The notes under the pieces are model-generated. The model searched no databases and was not told where the DNA came from. It saw only the letters and a program-made list of their open reading frames with translations. The translations under genes were made by a program, and so were the position numbers. 64,000 nt of DNA, from assembly GCF_014650115.1 (NCBI RefSeq), contig NZ_BMUI01000005.1:62001-126000 (forward strand). The letters are read 5' to 3'. The DNA is from Streptomyces olivaceoviridis (GTDB lineage Bacteria > Actinomycetota > Actinomycetes > Streptomycetales > Streptomycetaceae). Below, in pieces: positions 43,321 to 51,425 of this stretch (positions are counted from its first letter, which is position 1; each line of letters starts with the position of its first letter).

Positions 43321-44170
43321 TCAGACCGCTCGCAGGGCGCCGGGGCGGCGGCCGGTGAGGCGGTCGAGTGCGGCGGCGCTCGCGTCGTCGGCCGGCAGGT
43401 GGACGACGAGTTGCTGGTCGTCGTCGGCGGGCAGCCCGAGCGTTTCGTAGGCCAGCCGCACCTCCCCCACCTGCGGGCGGACCAGGCGCACCACCCCGTT
43501 CGCCCGCGGCAGCCCCGGCAGCGTCCGCAGCCGGCCGGCGAAGGGTTCGCCGGAGGACACCGTCAACTCGTCCATCAGCGCGCCGACATGGACGTCGGTC
43601 TGTCCCGGCCCCTGTTTCAAGGGCCGCGACCTGCTGGTCGGCGACCGTGCCCCAGTCCGGGTAGACCGAGCGCGCCCGCGGGTCGGTGAAGACGAAGCGG
43701 GCGAGGCTGGGCCGGGCACCGTCCAGCAGACCGAGCGGTTCGGCCAGCCGCCGGTACCCCTGCGTGCAGGCCAGGATCTCGCTCAGCCGGTTCACCAGCA
43801 CGGCGGGCGCCGGTTCCAGCCGTTCCAGCAGCGCCCGCACCGTGGGCCTGACCGCCCTGTTCGGTCCCGCCCCGCCCCGGCAGCTGAAGCCGGGGTCGGC
43901 GCCCTTGGCGATCCGGTGCAGATGGACCCGTTCACCCGGGGTGAGCAGCAGCGCGTCGGCCAGGGCCGCCAGCACCTGCACCGAGGGCCTGCGGTCGCGC
44001 CCCTGCTCCAGCCTGGTGACGTACTCGACGCTCACCCCGGCGAGCGTCGCCAGTTCCGCGCGGCGCAGTCCCGGCGTGCGGCGGCGCGGTCCGGCGGGCA
44101 GTCCCACCTCGGCCGGTGTGACGGCTTCCCGGCGCAGCCGCAGGAAGAGGCCGAGCTCGTTGTCGCTCAT
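43321..44170 (-). pseudogene. XRE/MmyB-type regulator with a frameshift
   Basis: Starting at ATG 44170, the HTH (GLRRAELATLAGVSVEYVTR, LEQGRDRRPSVQVLAAL) and first half of the MmyB domain (LSEILACTQGYRRLAEPLGL) read well. Near 43617-43622 the frame changes. VAAL should continue as KQGPGQTDVHVGALMDELTV, and the remainder (VRLAYETLGLPADDDQQLVV) lies in another frame down to the stop at 43321. One extra base explains it. The rejoined protein would be about 282 residues, normal for the family. It diverges from the FMN reductase gene, its likely target. A sequencing error is possible. Confidence 0.75.
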
Positions 44171-44318
44171 CCCGGGAACGTAGCACCGGCCGCACCGGCG
44201 GATCGTGGCCCTGGCACTACCACCCTCCGCCCGGCCTCCCTCGTCCGCGGCCCGTCCGACAGCGTGGAGCGAGCGCCCGACCCGGGGCGGCGCCGGCCCC
44301 CGTAGGAGGAGCACAGCC

Positions 44319-44924
44319 ATGTCCAGCGCACGACTGAATCTCGTAGTGATCGTCGGCAGTGTCCGGGAGGGCCGCTTCGGCCCGGTGGTGGCCGACTGGT
44401 TCGTCGAACAGGCCAAGCGCCACGGCGAGTTCACGATCGACCTGATCGATCTGGCGGAGGTCGACCTCCCGCTCGCACTGCCGTCCACCCCGCCGGCCCT
44501 CCAGCCCGACCTACCGCGCCCCGAGGGCATGGCCGGACTGACCCGGAGGCTCGACGCCGCCGACGCGGTCGTCATCGTGACGCCCGACTACAACCGCAGT
44601 TTCCCGGCGTCCCTCAAGGCCGCCATCGACTGGCACTACACCCAGTGGAAGGCCAAGCCGATCGGCTTCGTCGGCTACAGCGGCCTCAGCGGCGGTCTGC
44701 TGGCGATCGAGCAACTCCGGCAGGTGTTCAACGAGTTGCACGCCCACACCGTGCGCGACTACATCGCCTTCCCCAGCTACTACCTCCTCTTCTCCCCCGA
44801 CGGCACGCTCCGTGACCCGCAGGGCCCCGAGGACGCCGCCACAGCCATGCTCGACCAGCTCCTCTGGTGGGGCTCGGCCCTCCACGACGCCCGCCGCGAC
44901 CGCCCGCTGATCGTCAACCGGTAA
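44319..44924 (+). CDS. NADPH-dependent FMN reductase family protein
   Basis: 201 residues. It has a flavodoxin-like fold: LNLVVIVGSVREGRFGPVVA phosphate loop, the family motif VIVTPDYNRSFPASLKAAID, and FVGYSGLSGGLLAIEQLRQV. It reduces FMN, quinones or azo/nitro compounds with NADPH. ATG 44319 has AGGAGGA upstream. It diverges from the frameshifted XRE regulator gene. If that regulator is dead, this gene may be constitutively expressed. Confidence 0.9.
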   Translation: MSSARLNLVVIVGSVREGRFGPVVADWFVEQAKRHGEFTIDLIDLAEVDLPLALPSTPPALQPDLPRPEGMAGLTRRLDAADAVVIVTPDYNRSFPASLKAAIDWHYTQWKAKPIGFVGYSGLSGGLLAIEQLRQVFNELHAHTVRDYIAFPSYYLLFSPDGTLRDPQGPEDAATAMLDQLLWWGSALHDARRDRPLIVNR

Positions 44925-44928
44925 CCCT

Positions 44929-44965
44929 CCCGGGCCTCGGCCGAGGGCCTTGTCCCCGGCCCGGG
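44929..44965. terminator. hairpin between converging genes
   Basis: CCCGGGCC (44929-44936) pairs with GGCCCGGG (44958-44965), immediately after the FMN reductase stop. Confidence 0.55.
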
Positions 44966-45044
44966 CCGACCGGTTCCGGGTGTGCTGCCAGGGTGGGCGT
45001 GATCAGGGCGCGGGCTTCCGCCATGCCCTTGCGGACCGGACACG

Positions 45045-45971
45045 TCAGGTCTTGCGGGTGAGGTGATTCCTCGCGGATTCGCGGAAGTGGGTGACCAGGG
45101 GATTGGGGTCGGTGAGGCGCGTGGCGACCACGACCTGGCAGGGTTCGACCCCCTCGACGGGGATGGCGGCGAGGTCGGTACGGAGTGCCCAGCGCCGGTC
45201 GTCGGCCGGGACGAGGGCGATGGCCCGGCCGTCGGCGATGGCTTCGAGCTTGTCCTCGAAGGTGTCGGCCGACAGCGGACCGAGGGGGGCCGGGCTGCCG
45301 TCCGGGCGGGGGTCGAGCCGCCAGAAGCCCGTCCACGCGGCGGCCATTCCGGCGCAGGCCACCAGGGGTTCGTCGGTGAAGTCGCCGGGAGCGACCGACT
45401 CCTTCCCCGACAGGCGGTGGGAGGCGGGTACGAGGAGGACCCACGGTTCGTCGTACAGGACGGTCACGTCCAGGCCGTCGTCCGGGACGGGGAGCGGGGT
45501 GCGGATGACGAGCGCGTCGACCCGGCCCTCGGGCAGGGCGCGTGCCTCGTCCCAGTCCAGGTGACGGGTGCGGACGTGGGCGTCGGGGTGACGGCGGCGC
45601 AGGTCGCGTACCGCGGGGGTGACGACGAGGTCCTCGACGTATCCGATGGTGACCGTGCGCGGCGGAGCGGCGGCGCGTGCGGTGAGCACCGCCTGGTGAG
45701 CCGTGTGCAGCAGCGCCTGTGCCTGCGGGAGGAAGGCCGCGCCGGCCGCGGTGAGACGGCTGCCCTGCGGGGTGCGCTCCAGCAGCCGTACGCCGAGGGC
45801 GTCCTCCAGCCGTTGGATCTGGCGGCTCAGGGAGGGCTGGGCGACGTGCAGCTCCGCGGCGGCCCGGGCGAAGTTCAGGTGCCCGGCGACGACCGTGAAG
45901 TACCGCACCAGCCTCAGGTCCAGGTCGGGGCCGGGACGGGGCGTCGCGGGGGGCGGGGCTTCCTCGGGCAC
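45045..45971 (-). CDS. LysR-family transcriptional regulator
   Basis: 308 residues. The LysR winged helix is LDLRLVRYFTVVAGHLNFAR followed by AAAELHVAQPSLSRQIQRLE, and the effector domain includes VTIGYVEDLVVTPAVRDL and DEPLVACAG. It diverges from an SDR gene, and a perfect 10-bp inverted repeat with a T-N11-A core lies between them, the classic LysR site. It probably activates the SDR gene in response to its substrate. Confidence 0.9.
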   Translation of the reverse strand: MPEEAPPPATPRPGPDLDLRLVRYFTVVAGHLNFARAAAELHVAQPSLSRQIQRLEDALGVRLLERTPQGSRLTAAGAAFLPQAQALLHTAHQAVLTARAAAPPRTVTIGYVEDLVVTPAVRDLRRRHPDAHVRTRHLDWDEARALPEGRVDALVIRTPLPVPDDGLDVTVLYDEPWVLLVPASHRLSGKESVAPGDFTDEPLVACAGMAAAWTGFWRLDPRPDGSPAPLGPLSADTFEDKLEAIADGRAIALVPADDRRWALRTDLAAIPVEGVEPCQVVVATRLTDPNPLVTHFRESARNHLTRKT

Positions 45972-45983
45972 AACGGCAGCCTA

Positions 45984-46008
45984 CCGTCATGCGGTTCGCG
46001 CATGACGG
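45984..46008. promoter_or_regulatory. LysR box CCGTCATGCG-N5-CGCATGACGG
   Basis: Perfect 10-bp inverted arms with a 5-base spacer, containing T-N11-A, lie 12 bases before the LysR start and about 110 bases before the SDR gene. Confidence 0.78.
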
Positions 46009-46126
46009 GTTGCGGGACGGGTCTTGGACGCGCGGTTCGCACCGGTTGTTGACTCGACGGTGTCCGGCCGGGACCGACCCGCCGGACGGAATCCCGTGGG
46101 TGTTTGAGGAAGTGAGTGTGTCCGGC

Positions 46127-46870
46127 ATGGGCAAGTACGAGGGCAGGCACGTGGTGATCACCGGTGGCAGCAGCGGTTTGGGCCTGGCCACCGCGCAGTT
46201 GTTCGTGGACGAAGGGGCGCGGGTGCTGATCACCGGGCGCGACCGGGACGCCCTGGACGCCGCCCGCGACCAGCTCGGCGGCAACGCGATCGCGGTCCGC
46301 AGCGACGCCGCCTCGCTGCCCGACATCGAGGCGCTGGCCGACCGGGTGAAGACCGGGTTCGGCACGGTCGACGCGCTGTTCGCCAACGCGGGCGTCAGCG
46401 GTTTCGCGCCGTTCGAGGCGACCGGCGAGGAGCTCTTCGACCACCTGCTGGCCATCAACGCCAAGGGACCCTACTTCACGGTGCAGAAGCTCGCTCCGCT
46501 GCTGGCGGAGGGCAGCGGTGTCGTGTTCACCACGTCCGTGGCCAACGTGCTGGGGCTTCCGCTGCTCAGCGCCTACGCGGCCGGCAAAGCGGCTGTGCGC
46601 TCGATGACGCGCAGCCTGGCCCGCGAGCTGCTCCCGCGCAAGATCCGCGTCAACGCGGTCAGCCCCGGCCCGATCGACACCGGGATCCTGGAGAAGTCCA
46701 TGCCCAAGGAGGCGGCAGAAGCGACCAAGGCGCAGACGGCCGCCGACATCCCCATGCTGCGCCTCGGCAACCCCGCCGAAGTCGCCAGGGCCGTGGCGTT
46801 CCTCGCCTTCGACGCCACCTACACCACCGGCGCCGAACTCGCCGTGGACGGCGGCGGCTCCCAACTCTGA
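46127..46870 (+). CDS. SDR-family oxidoreductase
   Basis: 247 residues from ATG 46127; GTG 46118 has the better-spaced GAGGA and would add three residues. It is a classical SDR: VVITGGSSGLGLATAQLFVD, ALFANAGVSG, catalytic Ser in FTTSVANVLG, YxxxK in LSAYAAGKAAVRSM, and the end motif TGAELAVDGGGSQL. It would reduce or oxidise a ketone or alcohol with NAD(P). It diverges from the LysR gene, which likely controls it. A long terminator hairpin follows. Confidence 0.9.
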   Translation: MGKYEGRHVVITGGSSGLGLATAQLFVDEGARVLITGRDRDALDAARDQLGGNAIAVRSDAASLPDIEALADRVKTGFGTVDALFANAGVSGFAPFEATGEELFDHLLAINAKGPYFTVQKLAPLLAEGSGVVFTTSVANVLGLPLLSAYAAGKAAVRSMTRSLARELLPRKIRVNAVSPGPIDTGILEKSMPKEAAEATKAQTAADIPMLRLGNPAEVARAVAFLAFDATYTTGAELAVDGGGSQL

Positions 46871-46876
46871 CTCCAC

Positions 46877-46917
46877 GTCGGGTCCGGGGGCAAGCGGCGC
46901 TTGTGCCCGGACCCGAC
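46877..46917. terminator. strong terminator hairpin
   Basis: A nearly perfect stem of about 19 bp (GTCGGGTCCGGGGGCAAG paired with CTTGTGCCCGGACCCGAC) lies right after the SDR stop and before the converging MDR remnant. Confidence 0.8.
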
Positions 46918-46999
46918 GGCTACCGGGGGTCTGGCCGATACGGCGCTGCTGAGCGGGACGTCGCGCAACAGGACCGGCGGCGGACGTCGGCCTGTCCGC

Positions 47000-47830
47000 T
47001 CAGTGGACGTCGAGGACGGCGTTGCCCGGCACGCGGCGGCCCGCGAGTTCGGCCGCCGCCCAGGCCGCCTGCGTCCAGTCGGTGCGGAGGGCGACTTGCG
47101 GGTCCAGTTCGCCGCGGGCGGTGAGCGCGGCGAGCCAGGTGAGGTCGGCGCCCAGTCCTACGGCGTCGTCCAGCAGGTAGTAGGTGACGATCTGGCGGTC
47201 GTGGCGACGACCGTTGCCGAAGAGGGCTCCGTAGGGGAACTGCTCGCCGTCGCCGGATATGTGGCCTGCGGCCACCAGCACGCCGTGGTCGGCCAGGACG
47301 CCGTGTGCGGCGACCATGTGGGCGCCGCCGACCAGTTCGACCACGCCGTGCACCGGTGCGAGGTGCCGGAGCGCGGCCAGGTCGGTGACGATCTCCTGAG
47401 CGCCGAGTGCGCGTAGTGCGTCCGCCTTCACCGGATCGCTGGTCAGCGCGGTGACATGGGCGCCGCCTCGGGCCGCGAGCTGGAGGGTGAAGCGGCCCAC
47501 GCCCCCGCCCGCGCCGGTCACGAGGACGCGCCGTCCCAGGATCGGGCCGATGCGGTGCAGGGCGCGCAGGGCCGTGCCGGCGGCGACCGGCAGGGTGCTG
47601 ATCGGGCCGAGGTCGGTTCCCTCGGGCACGGTGCCGATCAGATCGGTGTCCACGGCGCGCAGTTCGGCCCAGGCGCCGTCCGCCCCCACGGTGACGTCGG
47701 GGGTACCGGCCGTGGGACCGGAGCCGTCGGCGGCTGCGCGGAGCACGACGCCCGCGGCGTCCCAGCCGGGCACCGTGCCGGCTTCGCCCTCGGGGACCAC
47801 GTGGTGGACCTCACCGGCGTTGAGGGAGAA
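47000..47830 (-). pseudogene. MDR oxidoreductase lacking its N-terminus
   Basis: The body is a normal medium-chain dehydrogenase: GTVPGWDAAGVV, RRVLVTGAGGGVGRFTLQLA, GAHMVAAHGVLADHGVLVAA and RRVPGNAVLDV at the end. Upstream the frame runs FSLNAGEVHHVVPEGE and then stops making sense at about 47831, exactly where a truncated TetR gene begins on the other strand. About 30 family residues and the start are gone. A GTG at 47800 would leave a 266-residue protein lacking the first strands. It is probably non-functional and has lost its promoter. Confidence 0.75.
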
Positions 47831-47832
47831 GG

Positions 47833-48303
47833 GGTTTCACCTCGAAGGAGGACGTGGCCCTGGCTTCGGAGAAGGAACTGTGGGCCGCCTACCTCACGGA
47901 TATCGAGAGTCGGCCCCTGACCGGCGGGCACCTGCTCGGCGCCTACGAAGACGCGCTGTTCGCGGCACTGGAGCGGATGGCGGACGGATGGGAACGGCGC
48001 TTCCTGGCCAGCCGCAGCCTGACCGACCGCACCCCCGCGCTGACCGCACACAGCCTGCGCCACTGCTCAGAGGTCTCCGCGAGCGTCGTCCGGATCGTGG
48101 CGGACCGGTTGCCCGGGCAGTCCCCCGGCCACACCGAGCTGCGCCTTCTGCTCGGCCTCATGCTGGCCGCCTGGCACCGCGCACTGGAGACATGGACCTC
48201 GTCGGACGCCGTACGGCAGGACCGTGCGGCGCTCATCCGGCACACGCGCGAAGCCTTCGCGGTGATCCCCTCGGTCGCGGCACTGGCGGCACAGGAGAGC
48301 TGA
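47833..48303 (+). pseudogene. TetR-family regulator lacking most of its DNA-binding domain
   Basis: The frame opens with GFTSKEDVALASEKELWAAY, which is the end of a TetR helix-turn-helix (pattern FxSKEDLxLA), and continues through a helical effector domain (LLLGLMLAAWHRALETW) to the stop. The rest of the HTH is absent. An AAGGAGG before GTG 47854 might allow translation of a 149-residue piece, but that motif is itself part of the coding sequence. It faces the truncated MDR gene head to head, consistent with one deletion across their shared promoter. Confidence 0.72.
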
Positions 48304-48357
48304 GCGGACAGAACGCCGGCGCGTCCATTGTCAGTGCGGTGCGTTTCACTGTCCGCC

Positions 48358-49161
48358 ATGGAACTCACGCAAGCGACCGTCAACGACCTGCTGGCCCAGC
48401 TCGGCGCGGGGGACGCCTACATGTACCTGCCCGGCGACCTGGAGCCGCAGGCCCTGACCGACCTGCTCGCCGGCAGGTACGGCGCCCCGCGCACCCTCGT
48501 CCTCGACGGTTTCACCGATCCGACGGTCGACGATGCCAAGGGCGCGGCTCTCCTCGTGCCCTTCGAGGACCGGGCCGTCAAGATGCGGGCGTGGGCGTAC
48601 GGGGACCAGTGGGTCGGCACGGGTACGGCGCGGGACGCCGAAGGGGTGGAGCGGCCGGTCCTCGTGGTCGCGCACAGGGAGGTGCCAGAGCCCGCGACGG
48701 TCGCTCCCGACGTGGACGAGGACGTCGACTGGATGGAACGGCTCCTACGGATCACCGGCTGGACGCAGCCCGCCCAGCGGCCGGACGTGGACTGGACGGA
48801 GGTGGAGTCGCGTCTGGGCACCGCGCTGCCGAGCGACTACAAGCGCATGGTCGAGACGTTCGGCGTAGGCGCCTTCGACGGCTACCTGGACCTGAACCAG
48901 GAGCCGTGGACGAATCTCAGGGAGGACGGGCTGCTCGTCTGGGCGGGCACGGAGCACGAGGACCTGTACTGCTGGAGGGCCGACGGCGACGACCCCGACC
49001 GTTGGCCCGTCGTGGTCCGGTCCTTCGACAACAAGGACGTCCCCTTCGACTGTCAGACCGCGGAGTTCGTCTGCCGCATCCTCGTCGACCCGGACCACCC
49101 CTTCACGATGGCCCGCTACTTCGACACTCACTGGTTCATGAACTACCAGCAGAGGGACTGA
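48358..49161 (+). CDS. SMI1/KNR4 (SUKH)-like protein
   Basis: 267 residues. The C-terminal half (about residues 145-260) matches the SMI1/KNR4 pattern: WTEVESRLGTALPSDYKRMV, ETFGVGAFDGYLDLNQEPW, and LYCWRADGDDPDRWPVVVRS. SUKH proteins are frequent immunity proteins for polymorphic toxins, but also occur as orphan regulators. The N-terminal half (YMYLPGDLEPQALTDLLAGR) is unassigned. No toxin gene is adjacent. The stop overlaps the converging kinase gene by 26 bases. ATG 48358 has no strong ribosome site. Confidence 0.75.
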   Translation: MELTQATVNDLLAQLGAGDAYMYLPGDLEPQALTDLLAGRYGAPRTLVLDGFTDPTVDDAKGAALLVPFEDRAVKMRAWAYGDQWVGTGTARDAEGVERPVLVVAHREVPEPATVAPDVDEDVDWMERLLRITGWTQPAQRPDVDWTEVESRLGTALPSDYKRMVETFGVGAFDGYLDLNQEPWTNLREDGLLVWAGTEHEDLYCWRADGDDPDRWPVVVRSFDNKDVPFDCQTAEFVCRILVDPDHPFTMARYFDTHWFMNYQQRD

Positions 49162-50665
49162 CCGAACCCGCGGCGCCGGAGGGCACCTCCCGGTCCTTCT
49201 TCCCGTGGCCCTTCTCAGCGTTCCGGGGCTTGTCGGATCGCTCGCCGGAGGGGTCCGCTCCGCTCTTGCCGTGCGATGCCGTACCGGACGGTGACGCGGC
49301 CCCACTGCCTGGCGTGCCCTGTGCGGTGGTGTGTGAAGGTGGGGCCGTGGTGCCATGGGCGCCCGTGCCGGTGGCCGGCTCCCGGCTCGGGACAGCCGGG
49401 GCGGAGCCGGAAGCCTGGCCGGGGGTGGGGTCATGAAGCCGCGCTGCGGGGACCTCCCGGGCAGAGGACCTGGCAGGGACGGATCCCGCCTCTTGACCGG
49501 GGGCCGCCTCTTGACCGGGGGCCGCCTCATGGCTGGAGGCCGCCTCGTGGCTGGAGCCGGACGCGCCTGGTGCGTCGGCTTTCGCGGAGGGGCTGCTCAC
49601 CGCCCGGGGCACTTCGTGGTGCGCGGACCCGTCGGACACGCCGACAGTGGCGGCCACGGCAGCCGCCAGCGCCGCGGCCGTACCGACGACCAGATGGCGT
49701 CCGCGCGTGGGCGCGGCCTTCGGTACGGCCGTCCCGGCGGCGTGCGACGCATGCGGGTGCGTGAGGTCGGCCCACACCGGCACCTGCTCGGGGACCAGGC
49801 TCGTGACGTCAGCCGGGGGCGGGACGGCCCTGGGACCGTTCGACTCGGCCAGGGCGGCCAGCGTCCGGACGCAGTCGTCGGCCGATGGGCGGGCCTGTGC
49901 TTCCAGGGCGGTCATGTCCCCCAGCAGGGCCGCGAACTCCTCCGGGAGGGAGTCGGGCAGTTCGGGACGCCGGTGGAGCCGCGCGATCGCGGCTTCCAAG
50001 GGGGCACCGTCGTATTCGAGTCGGCTCGTGACGCATTCGAGGAGCACCAGCCCGAGGGCGTAGACATCGGCGGGCGGGCCGACGGACTGGCCGAGCACCT
50101 GCTCGGGAGACAGGTAGGCGGCCGTGCCGACGAGTGTGCCGGTGCTGGTGCGGGTGGTGGCGTCGAGCAGCCGGGAGATCCCGAAGTCGGTCAGGTGGGG
50201 GCGGCCGGACGCGTCCAGGATGATGTTCGACGGTTTCACGTCACGGTGGACGATCCCCGCGTCGTGCGCGTGAGCCAAGGCCCGCGCGAGGTCGGCTCCG
50301 AGAGCGGCGGTCTCCCCGGGCGTCAGGCGGCCCGCGGTGATGCGCGCCTTCAGCGTCGGGCCTTCGATGAGTTCCATCACCAGGTAGGCACGTCCGTCAT
50401 GCCGGCCGGCGTCGTAGACGGTGACCAGGCCGGGGTGCCGCAGCCGGGCAAGGATCACCGCCTCGTTGTGGAAGCCGTCCTCCCTGTCGCCACCGTTGCC
50501 GTCGCGGAAGACCTTGACGGCCACCGGTCGTTTCAGACGCAGGTCGAAGCCACGGTGGACGTCGCCGGCGCCGCCCGAGCCGATGGCGCCGTCCAGGCGG
50601 TAGCGCCCGCCCAGCACTGGTGCGGAACACTGGAACGGCGTCAATGCCGACTGGCGGAGCCTCAT
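49136..50665 (-). CDS. membrane Ser/Thr protein kinase (PknB type)
   Basis: 509 residues. The Hanks kinase domain (about 20-280) is complete: IGSGGAGDVHRG loop, Lys in PVAVKVF, HRDVKPSNI, DFGISR and SPEQVLG. A single membrane segment (VVGTAAALAAAVAATVGV) near residue 330 is followed by a long Ser/Pro/Ala/Gly-rich outer tail with repeated SSHEA and PGQEA units and no PASTA domains. The ATG at 50665 is preferred for its position just before the kinase fold; the ribosome site is weak. It ends inside the converging SUKH-like gene. Confidence 0.9.
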   Translation of the reverse strand: MRLRQSALTPFQCSAPVLGGRYRLDGAIGSGGAGDVHRGFDLRLKRPVAVKVFRDGNGGDREDGFHNEAVILARLRHPGLVTVYDAGRHDGRAYLVMELIEGPTLKARITAGRLTPGETAALGADLARALAHAHDAGIVHRDVKPSNIILDASGRPHLTDFGISRLLDATTRTSTGTLVGTAAYLSPEQVLGQSVGPPADVYALGLVLLECVTSRLEYDGAPLEAAIARLHRRPELPDSLPEEFAALLGDMTALEAQARPSADDCVRTLAALAESNGPRAVPPPADVTSLVPEQVPVWADLTHPHASHAAGTAVPKAAPTRGRHLVVGTAAALAAAVAATVGVSDGSAHHEVPRAVSSPSAKADAPGASGSSHEAASSHEAAPGQEAAPGQEAGSVPARSSAREVPAARLHDPTPGQASGSAPAVPSREPATGTGAHGTTAPPSHTTAQGTPGSGAASPSGTASHGKSGADPSGERSDKPRNAEKGHGKKDREVPSGAAGSVSPSAGSS

Positions 50666-50826
50666 GCCATCTCCCACTGCTTCTCCAGGTGCTGCCCACA
50701 GGTGCGCCTGCGAGGGGGCGCCGCACACGCGTACCCATGAGAGGCCGGAATACCCCTGCTCACGTACGGCAGGGCCTCGCGAGCACCCGCCCTTCGGCTC
50801 CGGCACAGACGCTCCGGGCGCGGCCC

Positions 50827-51021
50827 CTACTGGTAACAGGGAGGCGCGCACCGCACGGTGACCGTGGCACTCTCGCGGGCCGGGGAGACGCCGTGGTGGA
50901 CGGCCGTGGGGGTCTTGCCGGTCTCCCAGGGCATGGGTGCGGCCATGGCCTGCGGGCCGAGGGCAGAGAAGGCCACGGTGGCCACGAAGGTGAAGGCCGG
51001 TGCGCGCTTGCACGGACGCAT
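50827..51021 (-). CDS. small secreted peptide with C-terminal CxxxC
   Basis: 64 residues. A basic start (MRPCKRA) and hydrophobic core (FTFVATVAFSALG) ending AMAAP look like a Sec signal peptide with cleavage near residue 27. The mature part is about 37 residues and ends VTVRCAPPCYQ with two close cysteines. GGGAG precedes ATG 51021. It lies directly upstream of the kinase gene on the same strand. Function unknown. Confidence 0.6.
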   Translation of the reverse strand: MRPCKRAPAFTFVATVAFSALGPQAMAAPMPWETGKTPTAVHHGVSPARESATVTVRCAPPCYQ

Positions 51022-51425
51022 GTGAACTCCCTTATGGCTGGGTGAGATTCGGCTGTCGGCGCCCCTACAGGAGGCGCTGTCCGGGCTGGCTGCCAGTCTC
51101 GCCATGCGCGTCACTCCGTGCCAAGGAGTCCCGCGCGGGCTTCGGTGGATCTCCCTACGATCACCGCGACCGGCGGGCCGTGTTCCGCGCGGGCGACGCC
51201 GGCGGCGAGCAGACCGGGATGGAAGATGTCGGCGCCGTTGACGGCCCGTCAATCGCCGCACTATGGTCTCGACGATCCAGCGAACAACGTTCGAAATCAC
51301 GAACATATGCAGTCGCTCACCGAACCCGTGGCCCTTCGCAGCAGGCCCCCGACGTGAACCTCGGCCCGGCGGCGTCAGCCACGGCCCCATGCGCTCGACT
51401 CCCCCACGCAAGGAGACGTTCGAGA
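51022..51425. other. 404-base gap upstream of the GH127 gene
   Basis: No supported gene. Near 51281-51304 overlapping inverted repeats occur (CGAAC-N3-GTTCG, GTTCG-N6-CGAAC), possible operators for the glycosidase. On the minus strand 51111-51250 a coding-like stretch without a start reads VNGADIFHPGLLAAGVARAE and ends in TGA; it could be a gene remnant, but I cannot name it. AAGGAG at 51410 serves the next gene. Confidence 0.45.

Noticed and set aside
51111..51250. Minus-strand coding-like stretch with GADIFHPGLLAAG, briefly considered a PUA-domain relic
   Set aside because: No start, flanked by stops, and the similarity is too vague; kept only as a note in the gap entry.
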